Source: JAJECS01 sp965219705 (lineage in GTDB: Bacteria; Chloroflexota; UBA11872). Taken from it: 64,000 bases of DNA. Below, piece by piece: positions 49,313-57,052 of this stretch (positions are counted from its first letter, which is position 1; each line of letters begins with the position of its first letter). Both the position numbers and the translations under genes were made by a program. Location of the stretch: the NCBI GenBank assembly GCA_965219705.1, contig OZ244789.1, positions 2,728,001-2,792,000 of the forward strand, written 5' to 3'. The notes under the pieces were generated by a model. That model was not told where the DNA came from. It made no database searches and saw only the letters and a list, made by a program, of their open reading frames with translations.

Positions 49313-49882
49313 CGGGTGTCGGTGCACCCCCAAGTCCGGCGCCACGGCTCGCGCATCCCCCGGACCCGGCCACACCGCGTCCGGCGCCGCAACCTCTTTG
49401 ACGTCCTCACGCCCCAGCCGGCGGTCGAGTTCGGCCAATGAGGCGTCCAGCCCTGCCAGCGTCTCGCTTCCTGCAATGTCCGCCAGCGGCGCCGTCATGA
49501 ACGACCGCTCGGCGACCCGAGGATGAGGAATCGACACCCGCCCGTTCTCAATTGCCAGCGTTCCCAGGCTCACGATGTCCACGTCCAGCGGTCGCGGGCC
49601 GTAGTGAATGCCCGGCCGGCGCCCCGCCGCGAACTCCAGGCTCTTGCACCACATCAAGAGCCGCACCGGCCCGAGCGTGGTGGTGAGCCGCAGCGCTAGA
49701 TTCAGGAATGGACCCTGGTGGATATGTCCGGCCGGCGGCGACTCGTAGACCGGCGACACGGCATCGATGCGTCCCGCCAGCCCGAGCGCCTCTACCGCGA
49801 CCCGTAGATAGCCCAGCCGGTCGCCCAGATTCGACCCCAGCACCAACAGCGCCGGCAAAGGCTCCCGAGATGGCCGCGGCAT
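49286..49882 (-). CDS. folK: 2-amino-4-hydroxy-6-hydroxymethyldihydropteridine pyrophosphokinase FolK
   Basis: A 198-residue HPPK. LLVLGSNLGDRLGYLRVAV is near the N-terminus, VYESPPAGHIHQGPFLNLAL and LKxLE-like LEFAAGRRPGIHYGPRPLDV are the substrate and pyrophosphoryl-transfer loops, and DIVSLGTLAI plus IPHPRVAERSFMTAPLADI complete the fold (about residues 12-145). HPPK transfers pyrophosphate to the pterin before sulfonamide-target condensation. The tail beyond about 150 is atypical, and its last residues are encoded by a REP-like repeat, so the original stop was probably lost. ATG 49882 has GGTGAGG upstream; ATG 49906 is possible. Confidence 0.9.
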   Translation of the reverse strand: MPRPSREPLPALLVLGSNLGDRLGYLRVAVEALGLAGRIDAVSPVYESPPAGHIHQGPFLNLALRLTTTLGPVRLLMWCKSLEFAAGRRPGIHYGPRPLDVDIVSLGTLAIENGRVSIPHPRVAERSFMTAPLADIAGSETLAGLDASLAELDRRLGREDVKEVAAPDAVWPGPGDARAVAPDLGVHRHPSGFRLPPE

Positions 49883-49970
49883 GACGCCGGGCGCCTCACC
49901 CGTCATGCCTCTACGCCCGCGTTGGGGGAGGGGCTTGGTAGGGTCCCGCGCCAGAACCCGATGCGGGTGA

Positions 49971-50129
49971 TCACGGATCCTCGGGCTTCGCGCACAGCGG
50001 ATTCTCGCGTTCGCATGACCACCGCGCCGGGTTTTCGTGGACATACTGGCGAATGTGCTTCAAAGACTCTTCTTTTCGCACGATGTGTTCGTAGTAGTGC
50101 CGCTGCGACATCCGCCAACTAATACCGCC
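49971..50129 (-). pseudogene. Fragment of a REP-associated tyrosine transposase (RAYT, Y1_Tnp)
   Basis: About 50 codons on the minus strand encode RMSQRHYYEHIVRKEESL and HIRQYVHENPARWSCERENP. These match the C-terminal active-site helix of IS200/IS605-like REP-associated tyrosine transposases, including the Tyr of YYEHIVR and the NP-x-x-W. The N-terminal HUH region is missing, and upstream in-frame residues derive from repeat DNA, so it is a remnant. RAYTs are thought to mobilise REP palindromes; the fragment lies between REP-like palindromes at 49.3 and 50.2 kb. Confidence 0.7.
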
Positions 50130-50225
50130 CACCCGTTCGGCTCGATGGTATCGCCGTGAATGCGTGTCCGGGTCTTCGCCGCGATGGCAGGGTGGGGCGA
50201 TCCCGAAAGGATCGGGATCGACGTC

Positions 50226-50380
50226 CGTCATTCCGGGCTTGACCCGGAATCCAGTCGTGCCCGGATACGCGGTCGGGCGAATCCACTTCCCGGCACTTGC
50301 CGAAGGTTCGCCCAGGGCGCGGTGGGCGTTTCTCACGTACCTGCCGGGTTTCTGGATTCCGGCGTGCGCCGGAATGACGC
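50226..50380. repeat. Inverted pair of REP-like palindromes flanking about 100 bp
   Basis: GTCATTCCGGGCTTGACCCG with GAATCCAG (50227-50254) and, in reverse orientation, CTGGATTCCGGCGTGCGCCG with GAATGAC (50350-50378) face each other like the ends of a small mobile unit. The rest of 50130-50489 has no gene. Confidence 0.75.
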
Positions 50381-50489
50381 GAGGTGGCGGGTCGTTTTGA
50401 GACTCCAGTACTCGCCTTTAGAATGGGCACCCGCAGGATGGTGCCGGCATGGTCCGCGCGCGGCGCCCATTTGAGGACCCCAAGCCCGC

Positions 50490-51446
50490 GTGAACACGGC
50501 AGTTGTGGCCGGGGGTGCCGGCTTCATCGGCTCGCATCTCTGTGACCGTCTGCTCGCCTCCGGTCGCCGCGTCATCGCGGTTGACAGCTTTCTGACCGGG
50601 CGGCCCGAGAACGTGGCGCATCTGGACGGGCGCTCCGACTTTCGGCTTGTCGAGCACGATGTCTGTGAGGCGGTGGATGTCGGCGAGCCGGTGGATGCCG
50701 TCTTTCATTTGGCCAGTCCCGCCAGCCCGACGGATTTCGACCGGATTCCCGAAGAGATCATGTGGGTCAACGCGCTGGGTACGCGCAACCTCTGTGATCT
50801 GGCGCAGAGGTACGGCGCGCGTGTGTTGCTGGCGTCGACCTCGGAGATCTACGGCGATCCGCTCGAGCACCCCCAGCGTGAATCCTATTTTGGGAACGTG
50901 AACCCGATCGGGCCACGCTCGCCCTACGACGAGAGCAAGCGTTTCGGCGAGTCGCTGGTGATGATGCGGCGCCGCATGCACGGGCTGGATGCGCGTGTGG
51001 TGCGAATCTTCAACACCTATGGCCCGCGCATGCGGGTGGGGGATGGCCGGATGTCGATCGAGTTCGTCACTCAGGCTCTGCGCGGCGAGCCGCTCACGGT
51101 GGTGGGCGATGGGAGCCAGACGCGGAGCCTGTGTTTTGTGACCGATATGGCGGAGGGCATCGCGCGCGCCATGTATCACTCCGGGACGGATGGCCAGGTC
51201 TTCAACCTTGGCAACCCGAGCGAGCACTCGGTGGCGGAGTACGCGGAGCTCATCCGCGACATCGCCGACTCATCGTCCGAGATCCGCCACGTGCCCGCGC
51301 GGCCCGACGATCCGCAGCGACGACGACCCAACATCGACCGCGCGCGCAAGGTTTTGGACTGGCGCCCGCTGGTCACGCCCGCCGACGGGTTGAGGCGGAC
51401 GGTCGATTGGTATCGCGAGCATCTGGCGCTTGCTGAACCGCACTAG
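50490..51446 (+). CDS. UDP-glucuronate decarboxylase-like SDR (UXS type)
   Basis: A 318-residue extended SDR. NAD motif GGAGFIGSHLCDRLL is at the N-terminus. LASPASPTDF, LLASTSEIYGDPLEHPQ, NPIGPRSPYDESKRFGE (Tyr and Lys of the catalytic triad) and RIFNTYGPRMRVGDGR follow, with GEPLTVVGDGSQTRSLCFV, all as in UDP-xylose synthases, which convert UDP-glucuronate to UDP-xylose. The enzyme would supply a pentose donor to the glycan genes that follow. The GTG start at 50490 has no strong upstream signal. It is the first gene of a run whose next member overlaps it by 17 bases. UDP-glucose dehydrogenase, which makes its substrate, is not in the window. Confidence 0.87.
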   Translation: MNTAVVAGGAGFIGSHLCDRLLASGRRVIAVDSFLTGRPENVAHLDGRSDFRLVEHDVCEAVDVGEPVDAVFHLASPASPTDFDRIPEEIMWVNALGTRNLCDLAQRYGARVLLASTSEIYGDPLEHPQRESYFGNVNPIGPRSPYDESKRFGESLVMMRRRMHGLDARVVRIFNTYGPRMRVGDGRMSIEFVTQALRGEPLTVVGDGSQTRSLCFVTDMAEGIARAMYHSGTDGQVFNLGNPSEHSVAEYAELIRDIADSSSEIRHVPARPDDPQRRRPNIDRARKVLDWRPLVTPADGLRRTVDWYREHLALAEPH

Positions 51447-53070
51447 CCCGAGCGCCATCGCCTCGGTCTGGCCGCCGCTGCTGCTGCTGGCGCTGGCCGC
51501 CCTTGTGGTGTCCTCGCTCTACGCCGCGCTTGCCGTGACGAGTCGCGGCGGCCTGCTGCATGCCATTCCACCGGTGTTTGGCGCGGGCATTGCGGCCGCC
51601 GCGTGGTGGACGGCGCAAGACCAGGCGCGGGGGCTTCGATGGTTGGCGGCCGCCGCGGTTGCCGCGTTTCTGGCCACCGCGATCGTGCAGATGCCGCCCG
51701 CGCTGCTCGTCATGGCGCTCGCCGCGCTTGGCGCGGTGGTGGTGGTCGGGGGACTGCGCATCGCCGGCGCGCTGCCGGATGCGCGCACGGCCACGGCGGT
51801 GCTGGCTGCCGCGGCCCTTGCCCTCGTCCCGTTTCGCGGCCTCGGGGAGATTCCGCTTGGCGCGTCCGTGCTCGGATTGAGCGATTTCGCCCTCGGGGCG
51901 GCGCTGGTGGTCTGGCTTGGGGGCCGTGGCCGCGGTTCGCGAACCGTCATGCCCCGTCTGGCGCTGGCGGTGGCGCTGTTCGCCGCGTGGTTAGGCGTCA
52001 CCGGGGTGCTGGCCTACAACCTTGCGCCGGTGCTCAAGGAGACGACCAAGTGGCTCCAGGTGGCCGTCGCGGTGGTCGTGCTGGCGGATGTCCTGCGCCA
52101 TCCGGACGCTAGGCTCGCCGTGGTCTGGATGGTCGGCATCGCCGTGGCGGCGGAGGCTGTCGTGGGCCTCGTGCAGGCGATAACGGGGCTGGGTCCGGCG
52201 GCGTTCAACGTCGGTGGGCTGATCCGGTCGTACGGGACGTTCGAGCAGCCCAATCCCTTCGGGGGGTATCTTGGCCTGCATTTGCCGTTGTTGCTTGCCG
52301 GGGCGATCTATGCGCGGCGGTCCCGCCGGCCATGGATCACCGTCCTTTGGCTGCTGGTGCTGGCAGCCGTGGTCATCAGCCGCTCGCGAGGAGCCTGGAT
52401 TGGGATGATCGGGAGCACAGCGGTGGTGCTCCTGGCGGCGATGCCCCGCGCCCGCGTGCTCGGGGTGGCGGCCGGCGCGCTGCTCATTGCCGGATTCCTG
52501 GCCTTCGCCGGCTGGCAGTTCTCAGGCGGCGTTGTGGAGGTCATTCCCGATCCGGCGCGCGCGGCAATGTCAGGCCGCGTGGAGCCCCGAGACGCGCTGC
52601 GTATGGTGGTGGGAGACGACTATCCCGTCAGCGAGCGGCTGGCGCAGTGGGAGATCGGGTGGCGGATGTTTATGAGCGCCCCGCTGATCGGTGTGGGCGC
52701 CGGCAACTATGATGATGCCTACCCTGGGTTTGCCTTCACGCCCTTCCGGCAGCCGCCGGGCCATGCCCACAACATCTATCTGAACTTCGCGGCTGAGACC
52801 GGGCTGCCGGGGGCCGTCGCGTTTCTTGCGCTCAGCGCCTGGGCGATCTGGCGCTGCATGCGCGCGGTGCAGTGGTCCCGCGGCACTCGCTGGGAGTGGG
52901 CATCGATCGGCGCTCTGGGCGGCCTCGTCGCGTTCACCTTGCATAACCTGGTCGACAGCTTGTTCGTGAATGGCATGGGGCTCGTCTTCGCCCTGTTCAT
53001 TGCGCTGAGCTACGCCGTGGAATGGGACGGTCGCCGTCAAGCCTGTCGAGCCGCGAAAGCGCCGTCATGA
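51430..53070 (+). CDS. O-antigen ligase/polymerase family membrane protein
   Basis: A 546-residue protein with at least ten membrane helices, starting at TTG 51430 (overlap 17 bases). A large extracytoplasmic loop near 340-450 holds PVSERLAQWEIGWRMF and PPGHAHNIYLNFAAETGLPG, the latter being the HxHN-YL-x-x-x-E-x-G signature of the WaaL/Wzy superfamily. These proteins ligate or polymerise lipid-linked glycans in the periplasm or outer leaflet. The conserved His and Glu are present. It follows the UDP-xylose synthase and precedes a flippase-like gene, so the operon has the parts for sugar precursor, polymer or ligase, and transfer. Whether ligase or polymerase cannot be read off. Confidence 0.85.
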   Translation: MLNRTSPSAIASVWPPLLLLALAALVVSSLYAALAVTSRGGLLHAIPPVFGAGIAAAAWWTAQDQARGLRWLAAAAVAAFLATAIVQMPPALLVMALAALGAVVVVGGLRIAGALPDARTATAVLAAAALALVPFRGLGEIPLGASVLGLSDFALGAALVVWLGGRGRGSRTVMPRLALAVALFAAWLGVTGVLAYNLAPVLKETTKWLQVAVAVVVLADVLRHPDARLAVVWMVGIAVAAEAVVGLVQAITGLGPAAFNVGGLIRSYGTFEQPNPFGGYLGLHLPLLLAGAIYARRSRRPWITVLWLLVLAAVVISRSRGAWIGMIGSTAVVLLAAMPRARVLGVAAGALLIAGFLAFAGWQFSGGVVEVIPDPARAAMSGRVEPRDALRMVVGDDYPVSERLAQWEIGWRMFMSAPLIGVGAGNYDDAYPGFAFTPFRQPPGHAHNIYLNFAAETGLPGAVAFLALSAWAIWRCMRAVQWSRGTRWEWASIGALGGLVAFTLHNLVDSLFVNGMGLVFALFIALSYAVEWDGRRQACRAAKAPS

Positions 53071-54101
53071 ACGAGCGGACCGCGGAGCGGCAAGGCGAGG
53101 ATCCGGCAGCGCCGCTTGTAGCCCGGCCGGCCCTCCGGCGTCGTTTCTTGAGCGTGCGGACGCTGCTGAGCTTTGCCATCGCCGCCGGGCTGCTGGTGCT
53201 GGTGTGGTTCCTGAACGACCTCTCGTTCGAAGAGATCTTGGATCGCCTCTCGCGCGCGAATCCATGGCTCATTGTGGCCGCGTATGTGGTCTACGCGTTG
53301 AACTTCCCGCTGCGGACCTTGCGCTGGCGCATCCTCCTCAACAACGCGGTCAAACACGAGGAGTCGAGCCCCCGGTACACGATGTGGGGCTTGTTCCAGA
53401 TCCTGTACATCTCGTGGTTTGTAAACGGCGTCATTCCGCTCAAGCTCGGCGATCTCTACCGCGCCCACATGGCCCGAGCCAACTACGCCACCTCGCTCAC
53501 GCGCACGCTCGGCACCGTCTTCACCGAGCGCGTGCTGGACGTGGTGACATTGATCCTCATTGTGTTGGTGAGCTCGGTGTTCGTGCTCCAGATGCCGGAA
53601 GTCGGCGAGGACGTGGGCCGCATCATCTTGGTTGCCGTGGTGGCGCTTGCGGTACTCGCCGCGGCGGTGTTCGCGATGCTCCTGTTTGGCAGCCCGGTGT
53701 TCCGACGCTTCCCGAAGCGGGTGGGCGAGATCTATGAACGCTTCCACAGCGGCGTCTTCGATAGCTGGACCTGGCGCAGCGGACCCTTCCTCTGGCTGCT
53801 GAGCTTCGCCATCTGGTCGGCGGAGATGGGCCGGCTGACCCTGGTGACGCGGTCGGTTGGGCTCGATCTGGGCCTCGGCACGATTTTCTTCTGCGGCGCG
53901 GCCGCGTCGCTGCTGCTGGCGTTCCCTACGCCCGGCGGCTTGGGAGCCGTGGACGGCGGGCTCATCGGACTCCTGCGGGTGGCTGGTGGAGTTGGCGCCG
54001 GTCCTGCGGGGGTGGTGGCGATCATCGACCGGTTCATCTCCTATTGGACCGTTACCGTAACCGGCGCGGTGATGTTCGCGCTGACCCGCATGCGGAGGTA
54101 G
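53067..54101 (+). CDS. Lysylphosphatidylglycerol-synthase-TM/flippase-like protein (UPF0104)
   Basis: A 344-residue membrane protein. A charged N-terminus (1-30) is followed by about eight helices. FPLRTLRWRILLNNAV, then ISWFVNGVIPLKLGDLYRAH and RTLGTVFTERVLDVVTLI are classic for the AglD/MprF transmembrane domain family (PF03706). The C-terminal FPTPGGLGAVDGGLIGLL and the region after it match the conserved GG-x-G-x-x-E-like segment, here with Asp instead of Glu. Family members flip lipids or lipid-linked sugars. ATG 53067 overlaps the preceding stop (ATGA). Its partner glycosyltransferases downstream suggest glycolipid transport. Confidence 0.85.
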   Translation: MNERTAERQGEDPAAPLVARPALRRRFLSVRTLLSFAIAAGLLVLVWFLNDLSFEEILDRLSRANPWLIVAAYVVYALNFPLRTLRWRILLNNAVKHEESSPRYTMWGLFQILYISWFVNGVIPLKLGDLYRAHMARANYATSLTRTLGTVFTERVLDVVTLILIVLVSSVFVLQMPEVGEDVGRIILVAVVALAVLAAAVFAMLLFGSPVFRRFPKRVGEIYERFHSGVFDSWTWRSGPFLWLLSFAIWSAEMGRLTLVTRSVGLDLGLGTIFFCGAAASLLLAFPTPGGLGAVDGGLIGLLRVAGGVGAGPAGVVAIIDRFISYWTVTVTGAVMFALTRMRR

Positions 54102-54109
54102 CTCGACGC

Positions 54110-55285
54110 GTGCGGGTGGGCATTGACTACACGTCCGCCGCCACCCAGCGTGAAGGTATTGGGCGCTCGACGCGGGAGCTCGTGGCCGCCATGCTGCGCC
54201 TGCCGGACTGCCCGGACCTGCGCCTAATCTATGCCCACCGCGGCCCGGTGCCGGCGGCCGACGCCCTTGCCGTGCATGATCGAGTGACGGTGCGGCGTCT
54301 GCCCCTGAGCCCCCGTATCATGCTGGCCGGCTGGTACAAGGCGCGGCTGCCGCTGCCCATCGAGGCGTTGCTGGGCCCCCTGCATGTGATGCACGGGCCC
54401 GATTTCGTGCTCCCGCCGCGCATTGCCGCGGCCGGCGTCGTCACTGTGCACGATTTGGCGTTTGTCACCCGGCCTGAGGACGCGCACCCCGCCCAGCGCA
54501 GGTTTCTCGAATCCGCGGTGCCGCAATCGATTGACCGCGCCCGCCTCGTGATCGCAGTCTCCGAGACGACGCGCCGGGACTTGATGACGCGCTATGGGGT
54601 GCGACCGCACCGTATTCGCGTGGTGCCGAACGCCGTAAGTCCGGTGTTTCACGAGCGCGACATCGCCGACGAGCTCGCTGCAGTGCGGCGTCGGCTCCGA
54701 CTGCCCGACGAATATCTGCTCAGCGTGGGCGCCATTCATCCGCGCAAGAATCTCGGGGGGCTGGCCCGCGCGGCGGCGCTCAGCGCCCGGCGGCTGGGGC
54801 GGGCGCTGCCCGTCGTGCACGTCGGACGCGAGGGCTGGCTCTGCGCGCGCGTGTTTGCCGACGTCGAGTCGGCTGGGCCGCCGGGCATTCGGTTCATCGG
54901 CCAAGTCAGCGACGCCACGCTGCGCGCGCTGTACCGCCAAGCCTCCGCGCTCGTGTACCCGAGCTTTGCCGAGGGGTTCGGCATTCCCATATTGGAAGCG
55001 TTCGCCTGCGGCGTCCCGGTGGTCACCTCCAACGGCTCCGGGATGCTCGAGGCGGCCGGCGATGCGGCGGAGCTCGTGGACCCGCACGATGCCGACTCGA
55101 TCGCCACCGGGATCGTGCGAGTGGTGCAGGATGCTGATCGGCGCGCGGAGCTCGTAGGTCGGGGCAGGCTGCGGCTGAAGGACTTTTCATGGACCCGATC
55201 GGCGCGGCGGACGCTCGCCGTATATGCCGAGGCCCGCCGCGGTGAGCCGGAGCCGGTGGCCAGCGCGATTGCCGCGAACGGGTAG
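54110..55285 (+). CDS. Glycosyltransferase family 4
   Basis: A 391-residue GT-B enzyme. VRVGIDYTSAATQREGIGRS starts the acceptor domain; VVTVHDLAFVTRPED and SETTRRDLMTRYGV are typical. The donor domain has LLSVGAIHPRKNLGG, then RFIGQVSDATLRALYRQA and SFAEGFGIPILEAFACGVPV, which contains the EX7E pair, and a VVTSNGSGMLEAAGDAAELV end. Alpha-mannosyl, glucosyl and other transfers occur in this family. GTG 54110 lies 8 bases after the flippase stop. One of three GT4 genes in this operon; sugar unknown. Confidence 0.9.
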   Translation: MRVGIDYTSAATQREGIGRSTRELVAAMLRLPDCPDLRLIYAHRGPVPAADALAVHDRVTVRRLPLSPRIMLAGWYKARLPLPIEALLGPLHVMHGPDFVLPPRIAAAGVVTVHDLAFVTRPEDAHPAQRRFLESAVPQSIDRARLVIAVSETTRRDLMTRYGVRPHRIRVVPNAVSPVFHERDIADELAAVRRRLRLPDEYLLSVGAIHPRKNLGGLARAAALSARRLGRALPVVHVGREGWLCARVFADVESAGPPGIRFIGQVSDATLRALYRQASALVYPSFAEGFGIPILEAFACGVPVVTSNGSGMLEAAGDAAELVDPHDADSIATGIVRVVQDADRRAELVGRGRLRLKDFSWTRSARRTLAVYAEARRGEPEPVASAIAANG

Positions 55286-55306
55286 ACTGCGCCCGAGGCG
55301 AGGCAC

Positions 55307-55978
55307 ATGACACCCCCCAGCATCCCGAGCTACGTCATCCTGGGCGCGGCGGCCTACCTGCTTGGCAGCGTGCCGGTGGCGCTGATTATGGCTGCCGTCC
55401 TCAAGCGGACGGATCTTCGAAACATCGGTTCGGGCAATCTGGGCGTCTACAACACGATGTTCAACGTGGGCAAGCTGCCGGGCGTGCTCACGATTGCCGG
55501 CCATGGCTTGCTGGCCGCGCTCACCGTGTTTCTGGCGGGATGGTTTCCCGAGGGGTGGTTCCCGGCGGGGTGGCGATATCCCGACGGGTGGTGGTTTCCC
55601 TTGCGGGACGATATCGCCCTGATGGTCGCCATCGCCGGCCTCACCGCGGGCAATATGTGGCAGCTCTTCGCCAAGTTTCGGGGCAGCCGCGGCAGCACGA
55701 CGGTGGGCTGGGCGCTGCTGGCGGCGGCGCCGCTGACGCTGCTGGTGCTGTTTGGGGTGTGGCTGGCGGCAATTCTGGTCTTGCGGCGCAACGTGCCCGC
55801 GACCCGATTGCTTCATGCCTCGCTTCCCCTGGTGTTCGGGCTCATGCAATGGTCGTGGACGTTTGCGATCGGCGGCGCCGTCATTGCGGCATTGCTGACC
55901 CTGAAGGTCCATATGAGCGGTGACGATGCCACGGCTCTTGGTTTGTATCGGCGATTCGGCATCAACGAACACCGCTGA
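55307..55978 (+). CDS. Divergent PlsY-like (glycerol-3-phosphate acyltransferase-family) membrane protein
   Basis: A 223-residue protein with about six helices. The N-terminus AAYLLGSVPVALIMAAVLKR and TDLRNIGSGNLGVYNTMFNV match PlsY motif 1 (D-x-R-x-x-GSGN-x-G-x-x-N). Motif 2, normally GH-x-x-P...FKGGKGVAT, reads GNMWQLFAKFRGSRGSTTVG: the His is Asn and the GGKG phosphate loop is GSRG. I do not see the motif 3 His. PlsY acylates glycerol-3-phosphate from acyl-phosphate in most bacteria. Given these changes and its place in a glycan operon, a different acceptor (sugar or polyprenyl lipid) or a non-catalytic role is possible. It is 21 bases from the GT4 gene. The loop near 80 is Trp/Gly/Pro-rich. 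Confidence 0.7.
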   Translation: MTPPSIPSYVILGAAAYLLGSVPVALIMAAVLKRTDLRNIGSGNLGVYNTMFNVGKLPGVLTIAGHGLLAALTVFLAGWFPEGWFPAGWRYPDGWWFPLRDDIALMVAIAGLTAGNMWQLFAKFRGSRGSTTVGWALLAAAPLTLLVLFGVWLAAILVLRRNVPATRLLHASLPLVFGLMQWSWTFAIGGAVIAALLTLKVHMSGDDATALGLYRRFGINEHR

Positions 55979-55993
55979 CCGCGTAAACCTCCG

Positions 55994-57052
55994 TTGCGCG
56001 TCGAGATCAACGCCTACTTCCGCGCGCATCCGCTGACGGGCACCGGCCAGCACCTGGAGCATCTGGTCGCGGCGCTGCGGGCGGGATACCCCGACATCGC
56101 GATCGTCGAACGCACGCCCGGCAGGCGGTTGCGGGGACGCGTCGGTAAGGTCTGGTGGGAGCAGGTGGCGTGGCCCGCGGCCGCGTGTTGCTCCGGGGCG
56201 GTGCTTCACGCGCCCCATCTCGCGCCGCCGGTCGCCGTCCCGCGGACCATCGTCACCGCGCACGACGCCATCCACTTCGTGTTGCCCGAGTACGGCGCTC
56301 GCGGACTGCGGCGGCTCTACAACGCGCTGACGCGTATCGGCCTGCGGCGTACCCGCCACGTGATCGCGGTGTCCGACTGGACCAGGCGTGACCTGGTCAA
56401 GCTGCTCGGCGTGCCGGCCGCTCGGATCGATGTCGTCCACAACGGGATCGCGGCCAGCCTCACGCCGACGCCCGACCATCGCGACGGGGCGATCCGGCAG
56501 CAGTTCGGCCTACCCGAGCGCTTCGCCCTGTACCTCGGCGCTCTCGATGCGCGGAAGAATCTGGGTGTGCTGCTCCAGGCTTGGCCGGAGATCTGGGCGG
56601 CGACCGGTGTCTCGCTCGCGGTGGCCGGACGCGCGCCCCGCCCTGGGAGTTCGGTATACGTGGACTGGTTCCGAAATCATCGCGATGCCCCCTGGCTGCA
56701 TGTGCTTGGGGAAGTGCCTGAGGTCGACAAGGCTGGGCTCTACCGCTCCGCCGAGGTCTTCGTGTTTCCCTCGCGCAATGAGGGCTTCGGGCTGGATCCG
56801 CTGGAAGCCATGGCGTGCGGCGTGCCGGTCGTGGCTTCGGACGCGACCTCAATTCCCGAGGTGTTGGGCGGTGCCGCCCTTTTTGCGGCCCCCGATGACG
56901 TTGAGGGCTGGCGGACAAGCGTGGCGGACGTGCTGAGCGATCCAACCCGTGCAGCGTCGCTGCGGGACGCGGGGCTTGCACGGGCGCGCCGGTTCACCTG
57001 GGAGCGCGCCGCCGAAGCCACCATGGCGGTGTACGCCAAGGCGGCGGGATGA
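55994..57052 (+). CDS. Glycosyltransferase family 4
   Basis: A 352-residue GT-B enzyme. The start is TTG 55994, 15 bases past the PlsY-like stop. RVEINAYFRAHPLTGTGQHL begins the acceptor domain; IVTAHDAIHFVLPEYG and VSDWTRRDLVKLLGV follow. The donor domain includes FALYLGALDARKNLGVLLQA, LGEVPEVDKAGLYRSAEVFV, FPSRNEGFGLDPLEAMACGV with the EX7E-like Glu pair, and SIPEVLGGAALFAAPDDVEG. It overlaps the next GT4 gene by 4 bases. Specificity unknown; the three consecutive GT4 genes likely add successive sugars to one lipid-linked chain. Confidence 0.9.
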   Translation: MRVEINAYFRAHPLTGTGQHLEHLVAALRAGYPDIAIVERTPGRRLRGRVGKVWWEQVAWPAAACCSGAVLHAPHLAPPVAVPRTIVTAHDAIHFVLPEYGARGLRRLYNALTRIGLRRTRHVIAVSDWTRRDLVKLLGVPAARIDVVHNGIAASLTPTPDHRDGAIRQQFGLPERFALYLGALDARKNLGVLLQAWPEIWAATGVSLAVAGRAPRPGSSVYVDWFRNHRDAPWLHVLGEVPEVDKAGLYRSAEVFVFPSRNEGFGLDPLEAMACGVPVVASDATSIPEVLGGAALFAAPDDVEGWRTSVADVLSDPTRAASLRDAGLARARRFTWERAAEATMAVYAKAAG

